Source of the DNA: Larix kaempferi
Lineage: Eukaryota; Streptophyta; Pinopsida; Pinales; Pinaceae
Length of the DNA stretch: 64,000 nt
NCBI GenBank assembly: GCA_027924585.1
Contig: BSBM01000865.1
Span: forward strand, 6,623,001 to 6,687,000
Reading direction: 5' to 3'
The notes beneath the pieces were generated by a model. It made no database searches. It was given only the letters and a program-made list of their open reading frames with translations, and was not told the origin of the DNA. Shown in pieces: positions 33,101 through 44,499 of the stretch. Positions within the stretch are counted from its first letter, which is position 1, and every line of letters starts with the position of its first letter. The position numbers and the translations under genes were made by a program.

Positions 33101-35675
33101 TTCTTGTTTTTGTCTGAAATACAACTTGTTGTTATACAATTAATACCCTCAGTCAAGTTTCTAAGTAATTGTCCAATGGAAACAATAGTTGGGAGCAGTG
33201 CCGGTGGCTCAATATCCTTGTGGAAGGAAGGTGGCCATGTAGAGGTGCATTTCAGGCGTGAAGGAATTTTGTGTATGCGTGGAAATAGATAAGGAAACAT
33301 TGGACGACTATGCAACAACAATTTTCTATGATCTTTCTGAATGATCTAGAAAGTAAAGAAGAGAAAAACTGATTGAAGTAGTTTGAAGCAAGATTTTATG
33401 CCTCTGCAAATGAACAACAACCTCCAATTGGGAGAGATACGTTTTGACTGAGAGCATGTAATAAATTTGGAGAAAATATTGAGGATAATATTGGAATCTC
33501 CTTCCAAAATTAGCTAAAATATATTCATTTGTATAAATTTTAAAATGCCTCTTATCAAGGCACATAGCTTGGATACATTAGTTGTGTCTTGGCTAATGCT
33601 ACCAGCTAGAATTTGGAGTCTGTTTCCCTGACCATCCTCATGCAAAAAATCATATCGCTCGTTAATGTGGAGTATGTTTCCATGATCATCCTCATGCACA
33701 TAAGCATATTATCAGAGTATGTTTAAACCCCATAACCTATTATCTCCTTATCCCTCCAACCCCATAATCGCTAAACACCTAAACCCCTTTATCTCTTTAA
33801 CTCGAAGCCCTTAATCCCTAAAACAAAATCCCTAGTTAACCTCCTAACCCATACAACATGAATTCCAAAGTCCTTGAAGATAAGTAGGGATAGGGAATTA
33901 AATAAAATATTTTATTGTTAAGGAAATATTAAATAAGGTTTCAAGAATAATGGTGTGTTTGTAGATATTAAACATAATGCTCAATTGTTTTGGTTTCACT
34001 AAACTTTTGCGCGTTTCGTGAAACTAAGATTGCATCTAAAATGTCCCTCAACTTTGTGCGAGGGCCACATTACATAAATACATTTACATCCATTACACTT
34101 AATGAAAAAAGCAGGGATGAGGATGAGGGGTACTACACTTGTGCCCTCCACTATTCGTTTACCCTACTTTGGTGTTTTCAAATGGGTACTCACTGGTGGG
34201 ATTTTGTAAGTTAAAAGCATTGGTTGTAAATTTATATATTTTGGTTTCGCTCAATGGTGTTTGCAACCACACTGCCACATGATTTATGTCTGCACCGATG
34301 CATTTGTGTTGGATATGCACTGGCACATTTTCAATGTATAAAAAAACTGAAGAAAAACATTTGCTAAAACATTGTGTCGCTCGCCTCCACTAGTGACCTC
34401 CGCTATAAACGGATAATTGGTCTCTTTTTAGAGGAGCATCTACAAAAACCTTCGCTACAAGACCTTTTACTTGTAATTAGCTTCCATGGTTTGTGCAGCC
34501 TTGACCATCATTAATATTTGAAAATTAGTCTTTGATGAACTTATTGAAATCATTTTTTAATAAGATTATGAAAAAGAATATAACATGGAATGTGGAGAAT
34601 GAATGCATGTGTTATTAATGCATATGCACTTTTAACACATGTGCATTACTAATGTGTTCATGCTTTTAACACATGCACATTAATGCATATTAGAAAAAAG
34701 AAGTGGCAAGACTACCTCTTTTCATCTTTGTGTTGGGTCAGTTGTTTATCATAACGACAAGCCTAGCCGTTTGTACTATATAAACAAAAACAAATTCAGA
34801 TTAAACCAATAGTCTATTAACATTAAAAAGATAAATATTAAAAAATAAATTTAACATTAAAATTTGTGGAAATTTGTGGTGCATGATATATGATTTCGTA
34901 AGAATTTGTTTTTGTATGTACTTGAATTTCTTGAAAAGGAAATTGAAATTTTTTCATACTAAGCCAACTTTTTAACATAACATAGCAATGTTAGAAGAAA
35001 GTGAATTTCTGAGTTATACCAATTTTACATAAATATAAATTATATATTCTTGGATATTATTTCATTTTCAACATTTCATGCTTTTACAACATATTATAAT
35101 AGTGGGTGGGCGCACAAAGTTGCTCCACGAAACCATTGCAATGGGGCTGCTCTAGCGGAGAAAAACAAGGACGCGCATGCAGCTAAGGAAGCTTGCACGT
35201 GCCTCCAGGTTTGATACTAAAATGGGTGTATGCGCGCTGCTACACGCGTGCGCATTGTTTGTGTGTACACACCAATGGCATGCACAGGCTCCTTTTAAAC
35301 AAATAAAAAATCCATTACACATAAGAAATCCATCAATCCATCCACCGAGTGATCATCCATTGCATTGGATAGGTAAGATCATTTTTTTTGGTCAGTTTAT
35401 TGATTTTTTTATTTTTTATTAAATTTTTAATAATTCCCAAATTAGTAAAATAATGGAAAGTTTTTCAATTGCAAAGTTTAAACCTATACAATGAATGAAA
35501 AAAATGTTAACATGGATTCCGGTGGAACACAAGAAAAAATAAATCTTGGAACCAATTAAAATCTGAACAAAATCAAAACCCGCAACAAAATTTGGACCAT
35601 GATGACTTGAACCATTACCTAAATGAAATGGGAGTGCACACCTGAAAATTAAGAAACACACGGGAACCATCTCGA
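33101..35675. other. Intergenic stretch, nothing recognised
   Basis: AT-rich, no convincing frame. A CCCTAAA-like but irregular C-rich piece lies at 33725-33850. A cluster of TTAATGCAT and ACACATG elements that can pair with each other lies at 34600-34695. No LTR or terminal repeats seen. Confidence 0.4.
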
Positions 35676-37634
35676 TTGTCCCTTACCACCTCAATTGAGA
35701 GATCAATTGACTCCCTTATCCATGCACATTGCCATTTGACATATATGACCAAATATAGAGCTAGGATGCAGGAGTATTATTCCACTAGCATTTGCAAGGA
35801 GGAAATAAAAGCATTGAATATTACGAAGGCCCAAATATACAGTATGTTCACCGATCCAAAAACACAACAAACACCAGACATTAGAAAGTCACATGTCTGC
35901 ATGAATTGGTGTCATTTTCAACCATGGAGGGACAAATGGATGCAGAGGTGGTTCATGGTTTACGATAAACCTCCCCGTAATTATAGGGAGTTTCAATAGT
36001 ACTTCCTTCGAAAACAGTGGGTTGAGTTTGTGCTCAAGTTTTACATTTCAACTATTTTAACATAACCAAGTTCCAGGGTGTTGGGCTTGTCTCTGCTGAA
36101 GATTGACCTGTTGCTAGGAGGAACCCACTGAGAGGGACACTAGCTCCTACGCGTGAGCCCAACCCCCGTCCCCAACCACCTCAATTACCCCACATACTTG
36201 ATCGGGTCGAGGGGGCGATGAGGAGTGTTGCACGTGGACTACTTAGACACACCGTGTTTGTACAAGCAACTATAGTGGAGAGACAGGTTGACCTTGAGAG
36301 GGACTTGGGTTTAGGGCGTTCACGACAGAGTGAAGATAGACTTGTGAATGGTGGTATCCATGTTGGGCCTTCTAGTTTGATGGGGATAGTGCCACATATT
36401 TGTCCCCATTGTGGGCACACTTTACCTAGCCCAATCAAGGGTTTCTATATGGAGTATGTTTGCACTTTTTTTAATGATTTTTCAATCATGACTTGAGAAA
36501 TTGTAAAGTATTTTTAAAGAAGTTGAGTATGACTTAAAATTTTATTTTAATGTATAGTTATTTAGAGCAGAGACACTGACATGGGAGAACTTAGGATCTC
36601 CCAACTTGGACGTAATAATGCCAGCTGCAACTGAAATTGAAACACCTCACACAGAGGTATTTTCAGTACCTCAGACAATTTTGTTATTACTTACTAATGT
36701 CATTTCTATTATTTTTTTATTTATATTTATGACATACACAATGATAGTTCCTACAATATTTTTTAATATTTTGATTGCCTAAATAATTACTTGTTTAATA
36801 TGTTCATAATGTGCACGCATTTTGGTGTCCACAGGTATGCACAAACTATTATGACCATCCATCTCCGCTAGGGATCAGCAGGTCACCATACACACAAGTA
36901 TAATGTGTAGTTAAAAGAACGCTTTTAATTTGAATTGTTATGAATTACTATGGTTTAATTTGTTTTTTGTCTACTAAACTATAATATTACAAATGTATAT
37001 GTAGGTGCCACCATCAGCTCCACGTGCCACCGTTCCACCTCCCCACTTTAGTCCCATTTTCCCACCCTCTACCATCAGTCACCCCCCCCGCCGCTTCCAT
37101 CCATACCCCTCCCTCCATCCACCTTCTCCCTTCCATCCATCCTCCTCCCTCTGTCCACCTTCTCCCTCTGTCCATCCTACCCACTCCATCCAACCTCCCC
37201 CATTCATCAACGCCCCCTTCTATCCATCATACCCCATTTGTCCATGCCTCCCCTTCCATACAACCTCCCCCATTTATCCACAGCCACCCTTGGATCCATC
37301 CTCCTCCCTCTATTTAGGACCTACCTCCCATCCACCATCCCTCGACCTCCCCTCTATCCCCTTTAGCTCGATCCCCTCGATCGTACAACTAGTAGGGTTT
37401 CATCTTCCACAACATCCTCCTCCACCCCATACCACCATGCCCTCTTCCACCCTACCTTCTTTTGTTTGCGCCACTATTGTGGAAACTACTCTTGCAGGAT
37501 CCGTCAATACATCTACAGTGGTTGCACTTGTAGATACTGTTACGAAGAAAAACTTTCTATGGTATGGGGCGGACCACAATAGACAGGTGACTACAGAATA
37601 CTACTCAATTCTCAATGCAATGCTATATAAATGA
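35676..37634 (+). pseudogene. Gene A: unrecognised multi-exon gene, now with stops
   Basis: Coding pieces: 35676 to about 36037 (WCHFQPWRDKWMQRWFMVYD), about 36066-36453 (IVERQVDLERDLGLGRSRQS, then CPHCGHTLPSPI), 36566-36656, 36835-36897 and 37005-37634. The last exon is a Pro/Ser/His-rich tail ending at 37632. Introns 36454-36565, 36657-36834 and 36898-37004 begin GT, end AG, and join exons in phase with open frame. Stops interrupt at 35997-35999 and 36104-36106, and a frame change lies near 36040. A CPHC pair may bind metal. I do not recognise the family. It may be a gene carried by a DNA transposon or a decayed host gene. The tail is low complexity (CATCCACC-type repeats). Confidence 0.55.
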
Positions 37635-40600
37635 CAATGCTAAGATAATAGAGAATAAGACCAACCTTCAACTGGATGTTCGAAGTAGATTCCCGTTGAG
37701 CTTTCAACCTTCTACACTTGAACCTGCAAATTAGTCTCAACAGCCAATACAAACAAATGCATATAATATGTGAAAGACATTAGCATTGTCAATAGAAATG
37801 GTCCATAATATCATAAGTAAATGTAACCCAATGTAATTTAAACAACATTCACAATATCAATTAGACGAGAAAATGAGCATTTCTATTAATTCATAACAAG
37901 AAGTACATGATACAACCTCTTGCCAGAAGCCAATCTGAACTGAGAACTAGGTCCCTCCACTTGTGCCTCCACCACTTCAATCCTCCATGCTATGGAAAAC
38001 TCAAACTATCAAAAGGAGTTTGGGAGGTGAACATAAGAAGTTCATAACAACAAGGATCAATAAGTGTAGACTCAAGTCACGGAAAAAATCAACTAGAGTT
38101 ATCTTGCTTTCTCTTTCTCCTCCCTTCCATATGCCATAAGAGCTCAATATATAGCTTTCCAAAGGTAAGTGAAAGGACACATCGAGTCGTTTCGGGGCAT
38201 ATGGAGGGCCAAAGGTCACCTTAAGACCGCTTTTTTGGAGTAAAAGTGAATTTTAATTACTCTTTACCATGAAACTTGGTGTACGCGGGCTAATGTAGTG
38301 TAGCCTGCGTGTACACTGGCTATAGTGGAACAACTCACGTACATGAACAAAAATAGTGAAAATTAAGTTCCTAATGAGTCAAACAATGGATATTGAAGGC
38401 CAAAAACTGCTGATACTCACAAGGTGGAAAATTACATTGTAACAGATGCCCCCTAATGTGTGAGGTCAGAGAATGGTGCTACGATGGCCAAAATACCTTA
38501 TAAATCTTAGAAGTGGAGTGATGGAGACACAACTGGAAGGAACAACTCACTCATCATAATACACTAATATCTCTGAGTACATGTCAGTATGATACAACAA
38601 TCTAATACAATGGCCATGAATAGGTAGTAAATAATGAATACATGTCATAAGTGGTCATAGCCATAACCATCTATAGTAAGAGATGGTCTCCTACTGAAAG
38701 GAGAAAACTAGTGAAAACTGGAGGTACAAACTGTTGATGTATGAGAAGTGATATCTCACACGTACAATCACGATCATAAGTAGCATACTGAATGCCACTA
38801 TCACCTGCAGTCTTCTACACAAACCATCTACGGTGCAAGTCCCATCAAGTGAATAAAGGTGTTGAAGTCGAACCTGATGTGACATCGTTTGATTACCGGT
38901 CAATGATGTATACCGTTAACAGACGCGAGATAACCCACCAATAGTGAAAGTGGGAATCAAGGCACGAAGTACAATCATCAAATTGTGAATAGATGTGTTG
39001 AGGTCGAACACTAAGATGAATCCATCGATCAAGGGACATTGATGTATTCCCAAAACTGTTGATGGCGAGAGGACCTACCACTAATGACTGCAAGCCTCAA
39101 GGTACTCAACTGAACTCTAAGTCTCAAATTCTGAAATAAATGAGTTGAAGTCGACAGAACGAAACTTGCTAGAAGGAGGGCATTAAGGCATCCCCCATCA
39201 ACCAGCACGAGGTAACAACTATGCTGAAAGATTTGGAAGAAATCAGATGAAACAGACTGACTCACTAAGGATGTTTGACATGCAATAATCAAGAGATCTA
39301 AGGAGTGGCTGACTCTGGTTTCAAAAATTTCTTTGAACAAGAGCATGAGAAGATGGATAGACTTAGGCAGCATAGACTCAAATAATCGGTGATAATGACA
39401 CTGTGCGATGTAGGAGGCATCAACAAAGGGCTCCATAATGACTAGAAGCTTAACCAATCGGTGGAGTAAACTATGAGAAACGAGTACAACTCCTGAGGTC
39501 CTACTATGGTCCCGAATCATAATGAATGGAGTGGAGTGAATGCTCTGTTCAAAGGTGATACAACAACTACCAACTAGAAGTAGTAACTATAATCTCGTCC
39601 GGAGTTTTGGAATATTTGATCTTTTTGGTCTTTTTCATATTTAGGAAAGCTTGAAAAAGAATAAAATTGCTTATAGTACAACAGATGAGGGAACGAGTGT
39701 CGAATAGAGAGCAAACTAGTCCCAAGTAGTGGAACATACCTATGATCAATGCAAGGAAGCATGTACAGGATGTGGACACTCGGGGGGGTGTTCCCTCAGG
39801 TTCAAGGGTCATCAAACTGTGAAGGGAAAATGAAAGCTCTGCACGGCTCGATAGGGGAAGTGCTCAAGCACCAGGATAATAATCGAGTAAGCGAGAGTTG
39901 GCACAAGGCTCAAGCGGCAAGCAGGATGATGCAATGCAATCACAACTTGATACAAATGGGGGAGTCATTATGGGAGATGGCCAACATCAGACAAAGTAGA
40001 GTATGAGTCTTTATCACAAAGTCATGGCGTAACTACAAAGGACTCCCAATCCTAAAGAGAGACAACAACATCGGTGCACAAAGGCATAAAAGGGCTCTAA
40101 CTAGGGCACACATGGTCGGATAGGCCCTACCGCCAAATAACGACACTTCTATAACAGTGTGAAGACTCCGTGTCGGTTAAGAAGCGGGGTCGCACCTAGG
40201 GTTAATGGAAATGGTCAAAAAGTCAAATGCATAATGCATGTGAAAAGGACATCTAACCTAAACGCTAGGTATGAAATATATCTTTCATAGGCCCGAAACA
40301 GTCAAAAACAACTCTCGTTGAAGAAATCTATTCAAAATACTACTCCAAGACATCACATTAATCCAAAATAGCTTAAAACGGTGAAAGCTATAGAAAAGTG
40401 GGTTTTGAAAACTATAAATAGTAATAAAAAAATTACAATTTACAATTCATTTTTACAATTCACCCCAAATAGTGATTTTGGTTAGTTTTCACTTGATATT
40501 TTAGTCGTTGATTCTGGGAGCTACAGGCATCCGTTCGTCAAGCTGTCTGGAGCAAGTTAGTCATCTCATCCTCCTCTTTCATTTGGTTGCTTTTATTTCA

Positions 40601-40820
40601 TTTTTCAGTGGTCCAATTTTAGTTTTATAGCAGACCTACTTCTCTACGGCGCTGTACATAGGATACAATTATACAGGTCGCGGGTAGGGCTGTCTAGACG
40701 CGATCAACGCTTGCATTGACCACAGGTAGACACCTCTGTTTGCTCAGTAGCCCGCGGGTACAGCCGTGAAGATGGTTTTTTAAATGTAAAAAGCTAAACT
40801 TCTTATGTTTCTTCCTCTAG
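37635..40820. other. Non-coding stretch between Gene A and Gene B
   Basis: No convincing frame on either strand. It contains a diverged tandem repeat at about 38860-39150. From 40440 on it may include the untranslated leader or an upstream exon of Gene B: a pyrimidine-rich tract followed by CTCTAG at 40815-40820 looks like a splice acceptor. Confidence 0.4.
38863..39160. repeat. Diverged tandem repeat of about 135-145 bp
   Basis: GTTGAAGTCGAACCT, GTTGAGGTCGAACAC and GTTGAAGTCGACAG occur near 38863, 38998 and 39143. They are preceded by AATARATGDGTTGA-type sequence and followed by partly matching blocks (TGATGTATWCC). Copies are strongly diverged. Confidence 0.5.
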
Positions 40821-40821
40821 G

Positions 40822-42092
40822 ATGGTTCTAGAGTGGAGGGAAAGGGAGCATGACCTTGTGGATGAGGCTGTCCGCCAAGATTTGCTTGTGCAACAAGCAT
40901 TACAAGCATGTGCGCTCTTCAAATTTTTGAGCATTGGGTGTGTGAGGGCCCAAAACCAATTTCTCCATCGGTTGATAGACTACTAGGATGTAGACGCACA
41001 GAACTTCAACATGTATGGTCAAACACTCTCCTTAGAGGTGGATGACATATATTTCATCATAGGTTTGTCCCGCAGAGGGGAGGTGGCTAGTCTTCAATCT
41101 CGCACTGTAGGTGGTGGGATCACCATTCCCGACTACATAGAGCGGTACTATCTTCCCAACACCCGGAAGGTGGGGAGTCAGGTACCCATTGGATCCATAG
41201 TTAGTTTCAGCACGAAGATCATAGTGTCCACCCTCGTTAAGATTACAAGTTCTGCAGCACTACACCAGGCCTCAAGGCCAGTGATGTTCTGTGCCACAGA
41301 GTGTATGAGGCCCATGATATATGACTGTTTCACAATGTTACTAGTGTCTATGAAGATCCATTTAATGAATTGCAAGCATGGGGAGGCAAAGAACTTCGTG
41401 TATGGCAGTATACTATGCAGCTTTTTCTTTGAGAGAGTTCTAGGACTCAGTCCGAGGGTTGAAGTCCCTCCTCATAGTCTCCGTGACCCAGCCCTGACAC
41501 GGTGGGAAGAGGTATTGACACGATAGGGTGGTGTCCGACAGGCATCACCATATATAGATGAGTTCTTCCACTGGTGGGATCGGCAGGTCATCGCCATTGA
41601 CAACTACCCATATGCCGGGATAGACTTCCATAGCGATCACGACATGCCACTTCCTCTAGGGGCCGCATTGAGAGACATCAGTATGTTACTCTTTTTATGT
41701 TTTTGTGTATTAAATTTTTTGGGATTTTGATTATATATGAAAATGCAAAAATCGTTTTGGTGTAGTATCACATATTGACATTTCACTGTTTGCTTGCAGA
41801 TGCTGGTCCGCGAAGACTAGATGATTTCTCGAGACATCGTCGACGGGGCAGGGGTGGAGAGGTAGCTGATGCTGCAACAAAGCGCACATTAGAGACTGTG
41901 CGGGTCAACCTGACCCGTATGACCAACATGGTACCTGATATAGAGGTGGATCATCTTCCAGAGGTGATGCAACGACACGTTGTGGGAGTACCAGGAAACT
42001 GGGTGCAGCTACTGCGGCACATAGTGCAAGCAGTACATTATTACTATCAGACACATCCTGCCGAGGCAGCTAGGCCTCCTCGTGGGGCTTAG
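40822..42092 (+). pseudogene. Gene B: unrecognised two-exon gene, possibly plant-mobile-domain-like
   Basis: Exon 1 runs 40822-41680 and exon 2 runs 41800-42092. The intron 41681-41799 starts GTATGT and ends TTGCAG, and the exons join in phase. A further acceptor-like site precedes 40821. The product would be about 380 residues: an N-terminal charged helix, YGQTLSLEVDDIYFIIGLSR at about residue 64, an ordered middle (MRPMIYDCFTMLLVSMKIHL), HWWDRQVIAIDNYPYAG, and an exon-2 tail with a basic patch (RHRRRGRGG). Only two stops interrupt it, TAG at 40984-40986 and TAG at 41524-41526, each where TGG would fit. The L..EVDDIYFIIGLSRRGE pattern recalls plant mobile domain proteins, but this is a weak resemblance. 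Confidence 0.6.
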
Positions 42093-42266
42093 ATATCTCA
42101 GATTCCCATATTTTGTATTTATTATGTATATTTTTTAGAGCTACGGGATCCAATTTTGTACTGTGACACTACCATTTTGGACATGTTATTTATAAAACTA
42201 TGATTCTCCGGTTCTATTATATGTGTATGCACAAATATATGAATGTATGTTTATTTGTGTGCTTCA

Positions 42267-42640
42267 TTATGAATGTGACAAATGCCAATCTAGGACATAG
42301 TTAGCATATGCATCAAATACATGATTAAAACTTCTGGGAACATGAATGTATGTAATAGAAACAAAATGACGTTCCAAGAGTCTTACCCTTAAGAACCTTC
42401 GCAGTAAAGTAGGATCCCTCACATAGTACTGACCATTCAATTGAGACACAACTAGTTGTGAATCCAGGTGGACTTCTAAAAACTGGATACCATGTGAAAT
42501 AACATCCCGAAGTAGCTCAACTACGGTACTGTACTCAACCGCATTGTTGGATGTAGGATTGAGACAAGCACCTCCCGAAGACACAACTAGTTGATCAGGT
42601 GAATAAATAACCTAGTAAGTAGAAGCAAGCTACTGCGTAT
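42267..42640 (-). pseudogene. Gypsy-C extra RNase H domain after integrase
   Basis: The minus-strand frame contains FADGAS near 42660, NNAVEYSTVVELLRD, LEVHLDSQLVVSQLNGQY, and YIHVPRSFNHVFDAYAN. These are the D, E, D and final D blocks of a plant-retrotransposon RNase H of the archaeal-like type, found as a second RNase H in some Ty3/gypsy elements (Tat group). Here it follows integrase; in the better known arrangement it precedes integrase. Stops lie upstream near 42605-42640. The final Asp block is present. Confidence 0.7.
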
Positions 42641-42884
42641 GACAGCTAGCACCATCCGCAAATCCCAAGAACACGGAAGATTCCGCTGACATCTTTCAAC
42701 CAAATGGAAGCGAATCAATAGACCGAAAAACCAAAAGAAATTTAAACTATGTACAGAAGAAACTATACAATAGTATACAAAAGTATTAGCTCGAGCTAGA
42801 TGTTCAAGCGTAATACCGCTTGAGGTAGACCCCATTTCTAGTCTCCTTCAAGGCATTCCATTCATAATCTTCCAATTCGTAGGC

Positions 42885-43412
42885 TCATTTCTCAAGGACA
42901 CGCCTCACTATGTAAGGACAATACCACATGAGGTTAAACTTGCCTACCCCCAGGGGTTCCTTAGCTTGGTCATACAAGAGAACCAAGTCACCTTCAGCAT
43001 ATTTCCAGGGACGGACAAACCTATCGTGCTGAACCTTAACATGACATTTATTGGCATCTATAACCACGGAGGCATATCGATGCTGCTCGTCAAGCTGCTC
43101 AAGGTGGATTAAACGTTGCTGAACATATGAAGTGTCAGGCACGAGCTCTATGGCTAGTTTTAACAAAGGGATTTCACATTCAATTGGTAATATAGACTCC
43201 ACACCATGAACTAGCTGAAATGGTGAGAAACCGGTGGCAGTCTTAACTACGGTTCGATACGCCCACAAAGCAGGGTATAACATAATGTGTCAGTTGCTTT
43301 TGCTTTTTTGGATGGTACGTTGGAGAATGGTCTTCAAGGACTTATTGATTGCCTCAACCTGACCATTCGCTTGGGGATAGTACAAGGAGGAGTGATCTTG
43401 GAGAAACCCAAG
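42885..43412 (-). pseudogene. Gypsy-C integrase C-terminal part
   Basis: Reading on the minus strand from 43412: SSLYYPQANGQVEAINKSLK (with the catalytic Glu), one stop near 43285, then MLYPALWAYRTVVKTATGFS, PFQLVHGVESILPIE, and the C-terminal barrel (GDLVLLYDQAKEP, WYCPYIVRRVL). The rest of integrase and everything upstream are absent because an LTR begins at 43413. This fragment is therefore the target into which Gypsy-D inserted. Confidence 0.85.
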
Positions 43413-44481
43413 TGTTAACACCCAAAATGACCCCCTAGGTTGTGGGAGAGGGTAAACTGGGGTAACCACTAACCAATCTTTAGCTTGTGCTACTAACCCA
43501 ACACAAACAGAGAGGGCTCTCTCTATAAGCTCACAAAATACTGGAAATCATCAAGACTGTCAATAATGAAGAAAACACACCAGCATTCATCATTCAAGAT
43601 ATTCAATTACAACAATACAGAAGATCAGATTTCTATTGGAACAAAATGATTTAAACATTGTTTGGCTAAAACATATGAATCTCTATTTGCGCAATGGAGT
43701 CACATTTAAACAAACTCTGAAAATTCATTTACAAATGATTTACAAGTGCATTAACATAGGGGCGAGGTAGTAAACAACTCGTAGTCAAAGTGAATTTAAT
43801 TGGTGAAGCAGAAGAGAAAGAAACAAATTATTGACGTAAGGCATATAATAATGAATCCTACATCAACTTTAGCAGAAAAAAGTAATGGTGAAATACTTGG
43901 AAAAAGGTAAGCAGAGCATACTTCTATGAATTCTACTTACCTATCACACTGCACCAAGTATGAAAGAATGTTACAGAATGGAATTAACAATGAGAGATAC
44001 ACAATTTCACATGGAAAAGAGAGAACATAATACAAGACCAGTTACACAAGAATCCTTGAAAAAATTGGCTCAGCTCTGCAATCTTTATTTCAAAATATAG
44101 CTCAAAAATGTCTTACAGAACAATACAAAAAAATTCCCATAAAAGTTTTCAACCCTTTTTCATTCCATTGCACCACATATATAGCTGCTGGGAGTCCTCT
44201 TGATCGACTAATCTAAACCATAAACAATTATATCGGAGTGACACCTCATTCAGGTTGTTTTGCCATTATCACTGCAAAACAAAAACAGGTAGAACCAGCT
44301 TAACTGTTTTCTTACAATCCATCAGTATTATTACTAAGTAATATTTGCTTCAAGTAAAAAGTAAAGGTAGTAAAGTAATAGTTCCAGCTGGCTATTTATA
44401 TAGCCGCCTCAAAGAATATTACAAATTTCTCAAAAATACGAAATTTTTTTAGAAGTCTCTGATTCCAAGCAAGCATCAACA
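43413..44481 (-). repeat. Gypsy-D 3' LTR (right edge uncertain)
   Basis: The left end TGTTAACACCC starts exactly where the Gypsy-C integrase frame breaks off. CATCAACA at 44474-44481 gives a TG end in element orientation, which would make it about 1069 bp. The minus strand has a TATA box inside the palindrome GGCTATATAAATAGCC at about 44389-44404. No second copy lies in the window, and no good polypurine tract is visible next to 44481, so the right edge is an estimate. Confidence 0.5.
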
Positions 44482-44499
44482 ACTATAAAAAATCAAATA

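Noticed and set aside
33725-33850. CCCTAAA-like text suggesting an interstitial telomere
   Set aside because: The spacing and units are irregular (CTAAACACCTAAACCCC and similar), without a tandem run of the true unit.
42587-42835. Hydrophobic minus-strand frame between integrase and the extra RNase H, as an envelope protein
   Set aside because: Short, out of frame with its neighbours, and overlapping a region where the true frame has stops. No signal peptide or cleavage site was seen.
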